Below are positions 18,130 to 27,009 of a stretch of 64,000 bases of DNA, piece by piece. Location: NCBI RefSeq assembly GCF_016313185.1, contig NZ_CP066218.1, positions 4,464,001 through 4,528,000 of the forward strand, written 5' to 3'. How positions within the stretch are numbered: the stretch's first letter is position 1; each line of letters starts with the position of its first letter. Source of the stretch: Mycolicibacterium baixiangningiae (lineage in GTDB: Bacteria > Actinomycetota > Actinomycetes > Mycobacteriales > Mycobacteriaceae). Position numbers and translations under genes: made by a program. The notes under the pieces were generated by a model. The model was not told the DNA's origin and made no database searches. It saw only the letters and a list, made by a program, of their open reading frames with translations.

Positions 18130-19481
18130 CCGAACACGCTCCGTCCGAACACGGTGCGGCCGCCGCGATCGAACTCCTTCCGGTGCCCGGGCTGCCGGAG
18201 TTCCGGCCCGGCGACGATCTGGCCGCCGCGCTGGCGGCCGCCACGCCGTGGCTGCGCGACGGTGACGTCGTCGTGGTCACCAGCAAGGTCGTGTCGAAGT
18301 GCGAGGGCCGCATCGTCACCGCACCGGAAGATCCCGACGAACGGGATGCGTTGCGGCGCAAGCTCGTCGATGACGAAGCCGTGCGCATACTGGCCCGCAA
18401 GGGACGCACGCTGATCACCGAGAACGCCATCGGCCTCATCCAGGCGGCCGCCGGAGTCGACGGATCCAACGTCGACACAGGCGAACTGGCGCTGCTGCCG
18501 GTCGACCCCGACGGCAGCGCCGCACGCCTGCGGACCGGTCTCGCCGAGCGACTCGGCGTCACCGTCGGAGTCGTGATCACCGACACCATGGGCCGCGCGT
18601 GGCGCAACGGTCAGATCGACGCGGCGATCGGCGCCGCCGGCGTGAGCGTGCTGCACGGATACGCCGGCGCCCGCGACGCGCACGGTAATGAACTGCTGGT
18701 CACCGAAGTCGCCGTCGCAGACGAGATCGCCGCGGCAGCCGACCTGGTCAAGGGTAAGCTCACCGGCATCCCGGTGGCCGTCGTGCGCGGATTGTCGTTG
18801 GCGGACAACGGATCCACTGCGCGCGACCTGCTGCGCCCCGGTGAGGACGACCTGTTCTGGCTGGGCACCGCCGAGGCGATGGAAGCCGGGCGCCGGCAGG
18901 CGCAGCTGCTGCGCCGCTCGGTGCGCCGGTTCAGCGCCGATCCCCTCGCGCCCGAGTTGATCGAGGACGCCGTCGCCGAAGCGCTCACCGCCCCCGCCCC
19001 GCACCACACCCGTCCGGTCCGCTTCGTCTGGGTGACCGATCGCACGGTCCGCACGCGCCTGCTCGACCGGATGGCGGACCGCTGGCGTGCCGACCTGAGC
19101 GCCGACGGCCTGACTGACGAGGCCGTCGAACGCCGGCTCGCCCGAGGCCAGATCCTTTATGACGCAACAGAGCTCGTGATCCCGTTCCTGGTACCCGACG
19201 GCGTCCACGACTATCCGGACGCCGCGCGGACCGAGGCCGAACACACCATGTTCACCGTGGCCGTCGGCGCTGCCGTCCAGGCGCTTCTCGTCGCGCTGGC
19301 GGTGCGTGGGGTGGGCAGCTGCTGGGTCGGTTCGACGATCTTCGCCGCCGACACGGTGCGGGCGGAACTCGACCTGCCCGCCGACTGGGAACCGTTGGGC
19401 GCGGTCGCGGTCGGCTACCCCGCCGACCCCGAGGGGCCGCGCGATCCGGCTGACACCCAGGGTCTGCTGGTACGCCGGTGA
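18126..19481 (+). CDS. fbiB: F420:gamma-glutamyl ligase / dehydro-F420 reductase
   Basis: 451 residues; the GTG start overlaps the fbiA stop. The N-terminal half (about 15-250) is the CofE-type gamma-glutamyl ligase ([31 protein letters not shown]). The C-terminal half (about 265-451) is an FMN nitroreductase-like domain ([24 protein letters not shown]) known to reduce dehydro-F420-0. This two-domain fusion is standard in mycobacteria. It adds the polyglutamate tail of F420. A Nudix gene follows, again overlapping. Confidence 0.95.
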   Translation: MTEHAPSEHGAAAAIELLPVPGLPEFRPGDDLAAALAAATPWLRDGDVVVVTSKVVSKCEGRIVTAPEDPDERDALRRKLVDDEAVRILARKGRTLITENAIGLIQAAAGVDGSNVDTGELALLPVDPDGSAARLRTGLAERLGVTVGVVITDTMGRAWRNGQIDAAIGAAGVSVLHGYAGARDAHGNELLVTEVAVADEIAAAADLVKGKLTGIPVAVVRGLSLADNGSTARDLLRPGEDDLFWLGTAEAMEAGRRQAQLLRRSVRRFSADPLAPELIEDAVAEALTAPAPHHTRPVRFVWVTDRTVRTRLLDRMADRWRADLSADGLTDEAVERRLARGQILYDATELVIPFLVPDGVHDYPDAARTEAEHTMFTVAVGAAVQALLVALAVRGVGSCWVGSTIFAADTVRAELDLPADWEPLGAVAVGYPADPEGPRDPADTQGLLVRR

Positions 19482-20014
19482 GCCTGCACTCCTCGGCGGT
19501 CGACCTCCTGACCGACTGGGTCGCACCGGACCCGGCACAGGACTCGCTGCGCCATGCCGTGCTCGCGTTCCTGGCCGCCCGCCCCGACGGGTGTCTGCGC
19601 GCGTGCGTGCCCGGCCACGTCACCGCCTCCGCCCTGGTACTCGACCACACCGGCAGCCGCGCCGTGCTGACCCTGCATCCGCGCTTCGGCCGCTGGCTGC
19701 AGGTGGGGGGACACTGCGAACCCGACGACGCCGACGTCGTCGCCGCCGCACTTCGCGAGGCGAGCGAGGAATCCGGCATCGACGGCCTGGTCATCGATCC
19801 CCGCCTCGCCGCCGTCCACGTGCATCCGGTGACGTGCTCGCTGGGCGTGCCGACCCGCCACCTCGACCTGCAGTTCCTGGTGCACGCCCCCGAAGGCGCG
19901 CAGATCGCCCGCTCGGACGAATCGCTCGATCTGAAGTGGTGGCCGCTGGACGCGCTGCCCGCGGACACCGACTTCGGGCTCACTCAACTCGCCGCGGCTG
20001 CTCGCCGGGGCTGA
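19478..20014 (+). CDS. Nudix hydrolase
   Basis: 178 residues; GTG overlaps the fbiB stop (GTGA). The Nudix box runs from [12 protein letters not shown] to REASEESG, close to the GX5EX7REUXEEXGU consensus, but the first Glu is replaced by Asp. The metal-binding REASEE part is intact, so hydrolysis of a nucleoside diphosphate-linked substrate is plausible. Coupling to fbiAB suggests a housekeeping role near F420 synthesis; no direct evidence for the substrate. Confidence 0.8.
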   Translation: MSLHSSAVDLLTDWVAPDPAQDSLRHAVLAFLAARPDGCLRACVPGHVTASALVLDHTGSRAVLTLHPRFGRWLQVGGHCEPDDADVVAAALREASEESGIDGLVIDPRLAAVHVHPVTCSLGVPTRHLDLQFLVHAPEGAQIARSDESLDLKWWPLDALPADTDFGLTQLAAAARRG

Positions 20015-20021
20015 GCGCGCC

Positions 20022-21101
20022 TCAGACGTCGGTCGAGTACCGGATGCCGCCGTCCGGGATCTTCACCCCGGGCCACACACGCGCACCGCGCAGCAGTTCG
20101 CAGCGCGCGCCGATGTCAGCGCCGTCACCGATGACGGCGTCACGGATGAGCGCCCGCGGACCGATGCGCGCGCCGAACCCGATGATGGACCGCTCGATCA
20201 CCGCGCCGGCACCGACATCCGCACCGTCGAAGATGACCGCACCGTCGAGGCGTGCCCCGGCCTTGATCTCCGCGCCGCGCCCCACCACGGTGCCGCCGAT
20301 CAGCAACGCACCCGGCGCCACCGACGCACCGTCGTGCACGAGGTGCTCGCCGCGGCGGCCGGGCAGTGCCGGCGACGGCGCGATCCCGCGCACCAGGTCC
20401 GACGAGCCGCGGACGAAGTCCTCGGGGGTGCCCATGTCACGCCAGTAGGTCGCGTCGACGTAACCGCACACCCGCAGCCCCGCTGACAGCAGCCCGGGGA
20501 ACACCTCACGCTCGACCGAGACCGGCCGGCCGCGCGGGATACGGTCGATCACCTCACGCTTGAAGACGTAGCAGCCGGCGTTGATCTGGTCGGTCGGCGG
20601 ATCCTGCGTCTTCTCCAGGAACGCGGTCACCACGCCCCCGTCGTCGGTCGGCACACAGCCGAAGGCCCGCGGATCCCCGACGCGCACCAGGTGCAGCGTC
20701 ACGTCGGCGTTGCGGCTCTCGTGGCTGTCGAGCAGCGCACGGAGATCGCAGCCCGAGAGCACGTCGCCGTTGAACACCATCGCGGTGTCGTAGCGCAGTT
20801 TGTCGGAGACGTTGGCGATGGCACCGCCGGTGCCCATCGGTTCGTCCTCGAAGACGTAGTCGATCTGCAGGCCCAGCTTGGATCCGTCGCCGAACTCGGC
20901 CTCGAAGACGTCCGCCTTGTACGCCGTCCCGAGCACGACGTGCTCGATTCCCGCTTCCGCGATGCGGGAGAGCAGGTGGGTCAGAAACGCCAGGCCGGCG
21001 GTCGGCAACATCGGTTTCGGCGCCGATAGCGTCAGGGGGCGCAGCCGTGTGCCCTGTCCGCCCACCAGCACAACGGCGTCCACCTCAGCCGGATTCACCA
21101 T
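20022..21101 (-). CDS. manC: mannose-1-phosphate guanylyltransferase
   Basis: 359 residues. The nucleotidyltransferase domain (1-235) has the signature VVLVGGQGTRLRPLTLSAPK with the pyrophosphate-binding GGQGTRLRP loop and VFNGDVLSG. The C-terminal part is a left-handed beta-helix of hexapeptide repeats (GALLIGGTVVGRGAEIKAGA). By position it is Rv3264c, the GDP-mannose pyrophosphorylase that uses mannose 1-phosphate from ManB. It follows wbbL by 3 bases in the rmlD-wbbL-manC operon. Confidence 0.92.
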   Translation of the reverse strand: MVNPAEVDAVVLVGGQGTRLRPLTLSAPKPMLPTAGLAFLTHLLSRIAEAGIEHVVLGTAYKADVFEAEFGDGSKLGLQIDYVFEDEPMGTGGAIANVSDKLRYDTAMVFNGDVLSGCDLRALLDSHESRNADVTLHLVRVGDPRAFGCVPTDDGGVVTAFLEKTQDPPTDQINAGCYVFKREVIDRIPRGRPVSVEREVFPGLLSAGLRVCGYVDATYWRDMGTPEDFVRGSSDLVRGIAPSPALPGRRGEHLVHDGASVAPGALLIGGTVVGRGAEIKAGARLDGAVIFDGADVGAGAVIERSIIGFGARIGPRALIRDAVIGDGADIGARCELLRGARVWPGVKIPDGGIRYSTDV

Positions 21102-21104
21102 GTC

Positions 21105-21998
21105 CTACCCCCCTTTGGCCTGCATACGACGAGCCTTGCGCACCACCAACCCGGCGCGCACGGCCAGTGCACCCCTCATCGCGGCCCGCAGTGGCGCCTG
21201 CCACGGGTGCGGATAGCGATCAGACAAGAAAGTGTAGGTGCTGCGGTGGTGCGCGGCCAGGTTGCGGGCGGGGTCGCGACCCGTCGAATGCCCCTTGTCG
21301 TGCAGGATCTCCGCCGACGGCACGTACACGTTGAGCCACCCGGCATTGCCGAGCCGATCACCGAGGTCAACGTCCTCCATGTACATGAAGTAGCGCTCGT
21401 CGAAACCACCGATCTGCGTGAACGCCGACCGGCGCAGCAGCAGGCAACTGCCCGACAGCCAGCCGACGGGGCGTTCGCTGGGCTCCGCGCGGTCCTGGCG
21501 GTAGGCCGCGGTCCATGGGTTCGACCGCCAGAACGGACCCACCACGGCGTGCATCCCGCCGCGGATCAGGCTGGGCAGGTGCCGCGCCGACGGATACACC
21601 GAACCGTCGGGATCGCGGATCAGCGGGCCCAGTGCACCGGCCCGCGGCCATCGCGCGGCGGCCTCCAACAGCAGGTCGATCGAACGCGGACCCCACTGGA
21701 CGTCGGGGTTCGCGACGATGAGGAACTCCGGGTCGACGGTGTCCTTGTCGGGGTCTTGGGCGATCGCGGCGACCGCACGATTGACCGCGGTGCCGTAACC
21801 GAGGTTGCCACCGGTGCGGAGCAGCGTGGCGTCCGGATAGCGATCCACCGCCTGCTCCGGGGCGCCGTCGGTGGACCCGTTGTCCGCCATGACGACCGAG
21901 ACCGGACGATCGGTGGCGTGGGCCAGCGTGGCCAGGAACCGGTCGAGGTGCGGCCCCGGTGAATACGTCACCGTGACGACGACCAACCCGTCACTCAC
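21105..21998 (-). CDS. wbbL: rhamnosyltransferase of the arabinogalactan linker
   Basis: 297 residues of the GT2 family, starting at a GTG. The donor-binding fold shows VVVTVTYSPGPHLDRF and VMADNGSTDGAP, with NPDVQWG as the DXD-type site and a conserved acceptor region GWLSGSCLLLRR and MYMEDVDLGDR. WbbL adds rhamnose from dTDP-Rha to decaprenyl-P-P-GlcNAc, making the linker that joins arabinogalactan to peptidoglycan; it is essential in mycobacteria. It sits between rmlD and manC as in M. tuberculosis (Rv3265c). Confidence 0.93.
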   Translation of the reverse strand: MSDGLVVVTVTYSPGPHLDRFLATLAHATDRPVSVVMADNGSTDGAPEQAVDRYPDATLLRTGGNLGYGTAVNRAVAAIAQDPDKDTVDPEFLIVANPDVQWGPRSIDLLLEAAARWPRAGALGPLIRDPDGSVYPSARHLPSLIRGGMHAVVGPFWRSNPWTAAYRQDRAEPSERPVGWLSGSCLLLRRSAFTQIGGFDERYFMYMEDVDLGDRLGNAGWLNVYVPSAEILHDKGHSTGRDPARNLAAHHRSTYTFLSDRYPHPWQAPLRAAMRGALAVRAGLVVRKARRMQAKGG

Positions 21999-22013
21999 CT
22001 GGCGACCACCGAT

Positions 22014-22907
22014 TCACGCACACGGCGTAGAGGGTAGCGGCACGTCCCGCCCCCGCTGAATCGCCGCGACCAGCGCATCGCGCCACGGGCGCAGGGCGGT
22101 CAGGCCGCGTTCGGCCGAACCGGTGCCCGACAGCGCCGAGTACACCGGCCTGCGGGCGGGGCGCGGAAACCGGTCGCTGCCGACCGGACGCACCCGCTCC
22201 GGATCCGCGCCGAGCGTTTCGAAGACCGCGCGGGCCTGGTCGAACCGGCTGGCCTCTCCGCTGTTGGCGGCGTGCAGCACCGGACCGCGCACTCCGCCGT
22301 CGGCGATCTCGAGCAGCGCCCCGACGAGGTCGTGCGCGCTGGTCGGCGAACCGGTCTGATCGGCCACCACGTCGACGGTCTCGCCGCCGAGGGCCTTGCG
22401 GCGCATCGCGGCGACGAAGTCACCGCCGTCCGCGCCCTCGTACACCCACGCGGTGCGCACGACATACGCGTCCGGGAGCGCATCGAGCACCGCCTGTTCA
22501 CCGGCGAGCTTGCTGCGTCCGTAGACGCTCAGCGGCGCGGGCACGTCGTCGATCTCGTAGGGGTGCGGTGGCGCCCCGCCGAAGTCGCCGCTGAAGACGT
22601 AGTCGGTGGAGATGTGGATCAGGCCGGCACCGGCCCGCGCGCAGACGGTCGCCAGATTGCCCGGTCCGACGGCGTTGACCGCATGCGCTCGCCCGGGGTC
22701 GGCCTCGGCGGCGTCCACGTCGGTGACGGCTGCGCAGTTGACGACCACGTCGCCGCCCGACACGTGACGCGCGACAGCGGAGAGGTCGGTGATGTCACAG
22801 TCGGCGGAGGAGAGCGCCAGCACATCGCGCTGCTGTCGGCCAGCCTGAGCAGCGAGGATGCGCCCCACCATGCCGCCGGCGCCGGTGATCACGAGTCGTT
22901 GCGGCAT
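22014..22907 (-). CDS. rmlD: dTDP-4-dehydrorhamnose reductase
   Basis: 297 residues from the ATG at 22905-22907; a longer frame upstream is antisense to the LCP gene. It performs the last step of dTDP-L-rhamnose synthesis, reducing the 4-keto group with NADPH. The Rossmann loop is TGAGGMVGRILA, the catalytic triad region is STDYVF with YGRSKLAGE (YxxxK). Its product is the substrate of WbbL in the next gene, 15 bases away. Start is divergent to the LCP gene, 79 bases apart. Confidence 0.95.
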   Translation of the reverse strand: MPQRLVITGAGGMVGRILAAQAGRQQRDVLALSSADCDITDLSAVARHVSGGDVVVNCAAVTDVDAAEADPGRAHAVNAVGPGNLATVCARAGAGLIHISTDYVFSGDFGGAPPHPYEIDDVPAPLSVYGRSKLAGEQAVLDALPDAYVVRTAWVYEGADGGDFVAAMRRKALGGETVDVVADQTGSPTSAHDLVGALLEIADGGVRGPVLHAANSGEASRFDQARAVFETLGADPERVRPVGSDRFPRPARRPVYSALSGTGSAERGLTALRPWRDALVAAIQRGRDVPLPSTPCA

Positions 22908-22986
22908 GCCTGTGAGTTTGACACGCGTGCTGGCGCGCCGACGATCGCTACCCCGTCTGCGCTGTCCTCGCCAGTAGCCTGGGCGG

Positions 22987-24459
22987 ATGCCCGCTCGAGT
23001 CCTTCGCGCCGTCGCCGTGACGGTGACCCTTGCCGTCGTGCTCGGGACCGGAGTGGCCTGGAGCCGGATCCGGTCCTTTGAAGAAGGCATCAACCACATC
23101 AGCTCCCCGGCGCTCGGCGAAGGCGGCGAGGACGGCGCGATCGACATTCTCCTTGTGGGTTCCGACAGCCGTACCGACGCGCACGGCAACCCGCTGTCCC
23201 AAGAAGAACTGGCCACCCTGCGCGCCGGGGACGACGTGTCGACGAACACCGACACGATCATCTTGATCCGTGTGCCGAACAACGGGCAGTCGGCGACCGC
23301 GATCTCCATTCCGCGCGACTCCTACGTCCAAGCACCGGACCTGGGCAAGATGAAGATCAACGGTGTCTACGGGTCGGTGCACCTCGATAGGCTCAAGGAG
23401 CTCGTCGAGGAACAGGGCGTGGACCCGGCCGAGGCCGAACCGCTCGCGGTGGAGGACGGCCGCGAGGCGCTGATCAAGACGGTCGCGAACCTGACCGGCG
23501 TGACCGTGGACCACTACGCCGAGATCGGACTGTTGGGCTTCGCGCTGATCACCGACGCACTCGGCGGTGTCGACGTCTGCCTCAAAGAGCCTGTGTACGA
23601 ACCGCTTTCGGGCGCCGACTTCCCCGCCGGCTGGCAGAAGCTCGACGGTCCGCAGGCGCTGAGCTTCGTGCGGCAGCGGCACAACCTGCCACGCGGCGAC
23701 CTCGACCGGGTCACCCGCCAGCAGGCGGTGATGGCGTCGCTGGCCCACGAGGTGATCTCCGGCAAGACGCTGTCGAGTCCGGCGACACTGGGCCGCCTGG
23801 AGGCGGCCGTGCAGCGTTCGGTGGTCCTGTCGGACGGCTGGGACATCATGGATTTCGTCGACCAACTGCAGAAGCTCGCCGCCGGCAACGTGGCGTTCTC
23901 GACCATCCCGGTGGTGCGCGAGGACGGCTGGAGCGACGACGGTATGCAGAGCGTCGTGCGCGTCGAACCCGCCGCGGTCCAGGAGTGGGTGACGGGTCTG
24001 CTCGACGAACAGGACGAGGGCAAGACCGAGGAACTGGCGTACACGCCCGACAAGACCACCGTCGAGGTCGTCAACGCCACCGACGTCAACGGGCTGGCCG
24101 CGTCGGTGTCGGCGGTCCTGGCCCAGAAGGGGTTCACCCCCGGCCCGACCGGCAACTACGACAGCGGGCCCGTCGACTCGAGCCAGGTGCAGGCGGCGAA
24201 GGCCGACGACCTCGGGGCACAGGCGATTTCGCGAGATCTGGGCGGGCTCACCGTCGTCGAGGACGGCTCCGTGGCGCCGGGCACGGTGCGCGTGGTGCTC
24301 TCTGACGACTACACCGGACCCGGCTCGGGCCTCGACGGCACCGACCCGACGATGCTGACCGCCGACCCGGCCGCGGCGGGCGTCACGGATCCCTCGGCAC
24401 CCCCGCCGCCACCGCAGATCATCACCGCCGGGTCCGACGATCCGGAGTGTGTGAGCTGA
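22987..24459 (+). CDS. LytR-CpsA-Psr family cell-wall ligase
   Basis: 490 residues with one N-terminal membrane anchor (VAVTVTLAVVLGTGVAWS). The LCP domain (about 50-230) has the family residues in STNTDTIILIRVP, AISIPRDSYV and FVRQRHNLPRGDLDRVTRQQ. A LytR_C domain follows (about 355-435, TTVEVVNATDVNGLAASVSA) and a Pro-rich tail. Its position matches Rv3267 (Lcp1/CpsA1), which attaches arabinogalactan to peptidoglycan. TAGCCT lies 6 bases before the ATG, suggesting a leaderless mRNA. Confidence 0.92.
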   Translation: MPARVLRAVAVTVTLAVVLGTGVAWSRIRSFEEGINHISSPALGEGGEDGAIDILLVGSDSRTDAHGNPLSQEELATLRAGDDVSTNTDTIILIRVPNNGQSATAISIPRDSYVQAPDLGKMKINGVYGSVHLDRLKELVEEQGVDPAEAEPLAVEDGREALIKTVANLTGVTVDHYAEIGLLGFALITDALGGVDVCLKEPVYEPLSGADFPAGWQKLDGPQALSFVRQRHNLPRGDLDRVTRQQAVMASLAHEVISGKTLSSPATLGRLEAAVQRSVVLSDGWDIMDFVDQLQKLAAGNVAFSTIPVVREDGWSDDGMQSVVRVEPAAVQEWVTGLLDEQDEGKTEELAYTPDKTTVEVVNATDVNGLAASVSAVLAQKGFTPGPTGNYDSGPVDSSQVQAAKADDLGAQAISRDLGGLTVVEDGSVAPGTVRVVLSDDYTGPGSGLDGTDPTMLTADPAAAGVTDPSAPPPPPQIITAGSDDPECVS

Positions 24460-25223
24460 CCGTCACCGCCGCCCTGCTCGGTCCTCTGCTCGACTCCGAC
24501 CCCGCCGGGCCCAGCATCACCTACTACGACGACGCCACCGGAGAACGGATCGAGCTGTCCGCGGTCACGCTGGCCAATTGGGCGGCCAAGACCGGCAATC
24601 TCCTACGAGACGAACTCGGGGCAGGCCCCGGGAGCAGGGTCGCGGTGCTGTTGCCCGCGCACTGGCAGACCGCGGCGGTGTTGTTCGGGCTGTGGTGGAT
24701 CGGGGCCGAAGCGCTCGTGGGCGGCGGAGCCGACAGCGACGGGGCCGACAGCGACGGGGCCGACAGCGACGGGGCCGACAGCGACAGGGCCGATATCGCG
24801 CTGTGTACCGCGCAGCGGATCGACGAGGCGGACGCCGCGGTGGGTACCGGCGAGATCGCGGTGCTGTCGCTCGACCCGTTCGGTAAGCCGGTCGCCGATC
24901 TGCCCGTCGGGCTCACCGACTACGCGACCGCGGTCCGCGTGCACGGCGACCAGATCGTCCCCGAACGCGGGCCCGGGCCGGCGCTCAACGGACGCTCGGT
25001 CGACGAGGTGGTCGCCGCGGCTGCGCGGGCCGCCACCGCGGCGGGCCTGCAGCCCAAGGACCGGGTGCTGTCCACCGCGGGCTGGGCGACGGCCGACGAC
25101 GTGACCACCCACCTGCTCGCGGTCTACGCCGTCGGCGGTTCGTTGGTGCAGGTCGCGCATCCGGATCCGGCCGTACTCGAGCGGCGACGGACCATGGAGA
25201 AGGTCACCCGAACGCTGGAATGA
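24447..25223 (+). CDS. TIGR03089-type protein with AMP-binding-like fold
   Basis: 258 residues from a GTG overlapping the LCP stop by 13 bases. The sequence resembles the N-terminal part of adenylate-forming enzymes (AKTGNLLRDELGAGPGSRVA, QTAAVLFGLWWIGAEALVGG) but is far too short for catalysis; such truncated proteins are conserved in actinobacteria (Rv3268). Between residues about 94 and 115 it carries four GADSD repeats encoded by a 15-bp tandem repeat. The function is unknown. Confidence 0.8.
   Translation: MCELTVTAALLGPLLDSDPAGPSITYYDDATGERIELSAVTLANWAAKTGNLLRDELGAGPGSRVAVLLPAHWQTAAVLFGLWWIGAEALVGGGADSDGADSDGADSDGADSDRADIALCTAQRIDEADAAVGTGEIAVLSLDPFGKPVADLPVGLTDYATAVRVHGDQIVPERGPGPALNGRSVDEVVAAAARAATAAGLQPKDRVLSTAGWATADDVTTHLLAVYAVGGSLVQVAHPDPAVLERRRTMEKVTRTLE
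24729..24788 (+). repeat. 15-bp tandem repeat, 4 copies, in coding sequence
   Basis: Unit GCCGACAGCGACGGG occurs at 24729, 24744, 24759 and, with one change, 24774. It keeps the reading frame and adds GADSD units, so copy number could vary between strains without breaking the gene. Confidence 0.9.
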
Positions 25224-25366
25224 GCCAGTACCGCGAGCAACAGCAACGGGCCGAAAGTTCACAGCCTTTTCCTAACCTGGTGAAACAGGATAGCCCCAGC
25301 TGAGTGGTAACTTCGACTGCGACACGGCGCGCGATGGCGCGGACGCCGTGAGAGCAGAGGTATTCG

Positions 25367-25711
25367 ATGCACGGACCGGTCACCGCAGTGGTCACGATGG
25401 TGGCCCTCGGGCTCTGGCATCTGCACAACCGCCGTCACCCCGGCTGGCAGGTCAGCGCCGACGGCAGGTTCTTCGTCCTCTCCGGGTACCCCACCCTCGT
25501 GATCGCCATGTACTGGCTCACCGGCGCTCCGAGCAACACCGCCTGGGAGTGGGCGCTCGGCAACGCGTGGACCGTCGTGTCGATGGTGTCGTTCGTCTAC
25601 GGGTTCAACGCGCTCAACGCGGTGCCGAGGTACCAGCAGTCGGTCTCTCGAGTGATCGAATCCATCCCCCGGCCGACCCAGACATCCCGGTCCCGGATCC
25701 ACAAGATCTGA
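25367..25711 (+). CDS. small membrane protein of unknown function
   Basis: 114 residues from an ATG with AGAGG about 6 bases upstream. Three likely membrane segments: AVVTMVALGLWHLH, FVLSGYPTLVIAMYWL and WTVVSMVSFVYGFNAL. No family was recognised. It marks the junction between the conserved Rv3268 neighbourhood and the polysaccharide block. The stop is part of a two-way hairpin shared with wecB. Confidence 0.6.
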   Translation: MHGPVTAVVTMVALGLWHLHNRRHPGWQVSADGRFFVLSGYPTLVIAMYWLTGAPSNTAWEWALGNAWTVVSMVSFVYGFNALNAVPRYQQSVSRVIESIPRPTQTSRSRIHKI

Positions 25712-25751
25712 CCGCCGCACGCCCGCATCGAAGACGAGCGGGTCGGTCAGA
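25707..25751. terminator. bidirectional hairpin between convergent genes
   Basis: TCTGACC (25707-25713) pairs with GGTCAGA (25745-25751), with an inner CCCGC/GCGGG stem. It includes the stop codons of both convergent genes. No T-tract follows, so it is only a probable transcript end. Confidence 0.45.
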
Positions 25752-26910
25752 ACCAGAACTCGGCAGGCAACTGGTCGGTCCGGCCGAGCATCCAGGAGAT
25801 CGCCGCGGCGGACCGGTCCGCCGCGTGGCCGTCACCGAACGGATTGCCCTTCGACACCATTGCCGCACGCTCGCGGGGATCGTCGAGCAGACGGCACGCG
25901 TGGTCCAGCACTGCATCGCGATCGGTGCCGACGAGCACCGCACACCCGGCGTCGACGGCCTCCATCCGCTCGGTGACCTCCCGCAGGACGATCACCGGTA
26001 CACCGAAGCTGGGCGCCTCCTCCTGGATACCGCCGGAGTCCGACAGCACGAGGGTGGACGCCGCGAGCGTCGCGACGAGGACCGGATAGGCCAGCGGTTC
26101 GGTCACCAGCACGCGCGGGTGTCCGGCGAGAGCGGCACGAACCTGTTGCGCCACGGCGGGATTCGGATGCGCGGGCAGCACCACCTCGACGTCCGAATAC
26201 TTGTCGAGCAGCAGTGCGACGGCGTTGAGCACGCGGTCGAGCGGCTCACCCCATGACTCCCGCCGGTGGGCTGTCACCAGGAGCAGCCTGCTGCGGCCCG
26301 CGCGCGCCCGCTCGACGAATTCGGCCACCCGGGGATCGGTGACCCGTCCGCCGCGCGCGGCGATGTCGAGCACCGCGTCGATCACCGTGTTGCCGGTGAC
26401 GACGATGTCGCTCGCCCGGGTGCCCTCCCGCTCGAGATTCGCGCGCGCGTCCGCGGTGGGCGCCAGGTGCAGTCGGCTGATCTGACCGACCAGCCTGCGG
26501 TTGCCCTCCTCCGGGAACGGCGCCGTCAGATCGTGTGACCGCAATCCCGCTTCCACATGCGCGATCGGCAGCTTCGCCCAGAACGCGACCATCGCCGCGG
26601 CCAGCACCGTCGTGGTATCGCCCTGGACCACAACGGCTTCGGGAGTCCGCTGCGCCCAGTGCCGTTCGAGCTGCATCGACAACGCGGCCATGAGTTCGGC
26701 CTGACTGCCGCTGCCGCGGTCGATGCTCAGCGTCACGTCCGGTTCGAGCCCGAACGCGCCGAGGGCCTGATGAACCATCGTCGGATGTTGCCCGCTGGCG
26801 ACGAACACCGGCGTCATGCCGTGCGCTCGCAGGGCAGGCACCAGTGGCGCCAGCTTGATGGCCTCGGGACGGGTTCCTGCTACCAGGTGGACTTCGGTCA
26901 CGTCGCCCAC
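25747..26910 (-). CDS. wecB: UDP-N-acetylglucosamine 2-epimerase (non-hydrolysing)
   Basis: 387 residues from a GTG at 26910 (an in-frame GTG three codons later is possible). It interconverts UDP-GlcNAc and UDP-ManNAc in the cytosol. Family motifs are complete: GTRPEAIKLAPLVPAL, HVEAGLRSHDL, FPEEGNRR and SDSGGIQEEAPSFGVPV. No UDP-ManNAc dehydrogenase is nearby, so the expected product is ManNAc itself. It is the first gene of the exopolysaccharide block, transcribed away from the DMT-type gene. Confidence 0.93.
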   Translation of the reverse strand: MGDVTEVHLVAGTRPEAIKLAPLVPALRAHGMTPVFVASGQHPTMVHQALGAFGLEPDVTLSIDRGSGSQAELMAALSMQLERHWAQRTPEAVVVQGDTTTVLAAAMVAFWAKLPIAHVEAGLRSHDLTAPFPEEGNRRLVGQISRLHLAPTADARANLEREGTRASDIVVTGNTVIDAVLDIAARGGRVTDPRVAEFVERARAGRSRLLLVTAHRRESWGEPLDRVLNAVALLLDKYSDVEVVLPAHPNPAVAQQVRAALAGHPRVLVTEPLAYPVLVATLAASTLVLSDSGGIQEEAPSFGVPVIVLREVTERMEAVDAGCAVLVGTDRDAVLDHACRLLDDPRERAAMVSKGNPFGDGHAADRSAAAISWMLGRTDQLPAEFWF

Positions 26911-27009
26911 TATGCCTGATCCAGTGAAGTGTTGTAAATTCGCTTAGCAAAGTGCAGGCTGTTGCTTGCAGCCATTAGATCCGACAACCCGAAACGGCAG
27001 GAAACCACG

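Noticed and set aside
24729..24788. CRISPR array
   Set aside because: The 15-bp units are contiguous, have no spacers and keep the reading frame of a gene, so this is a tandem coding repeat.
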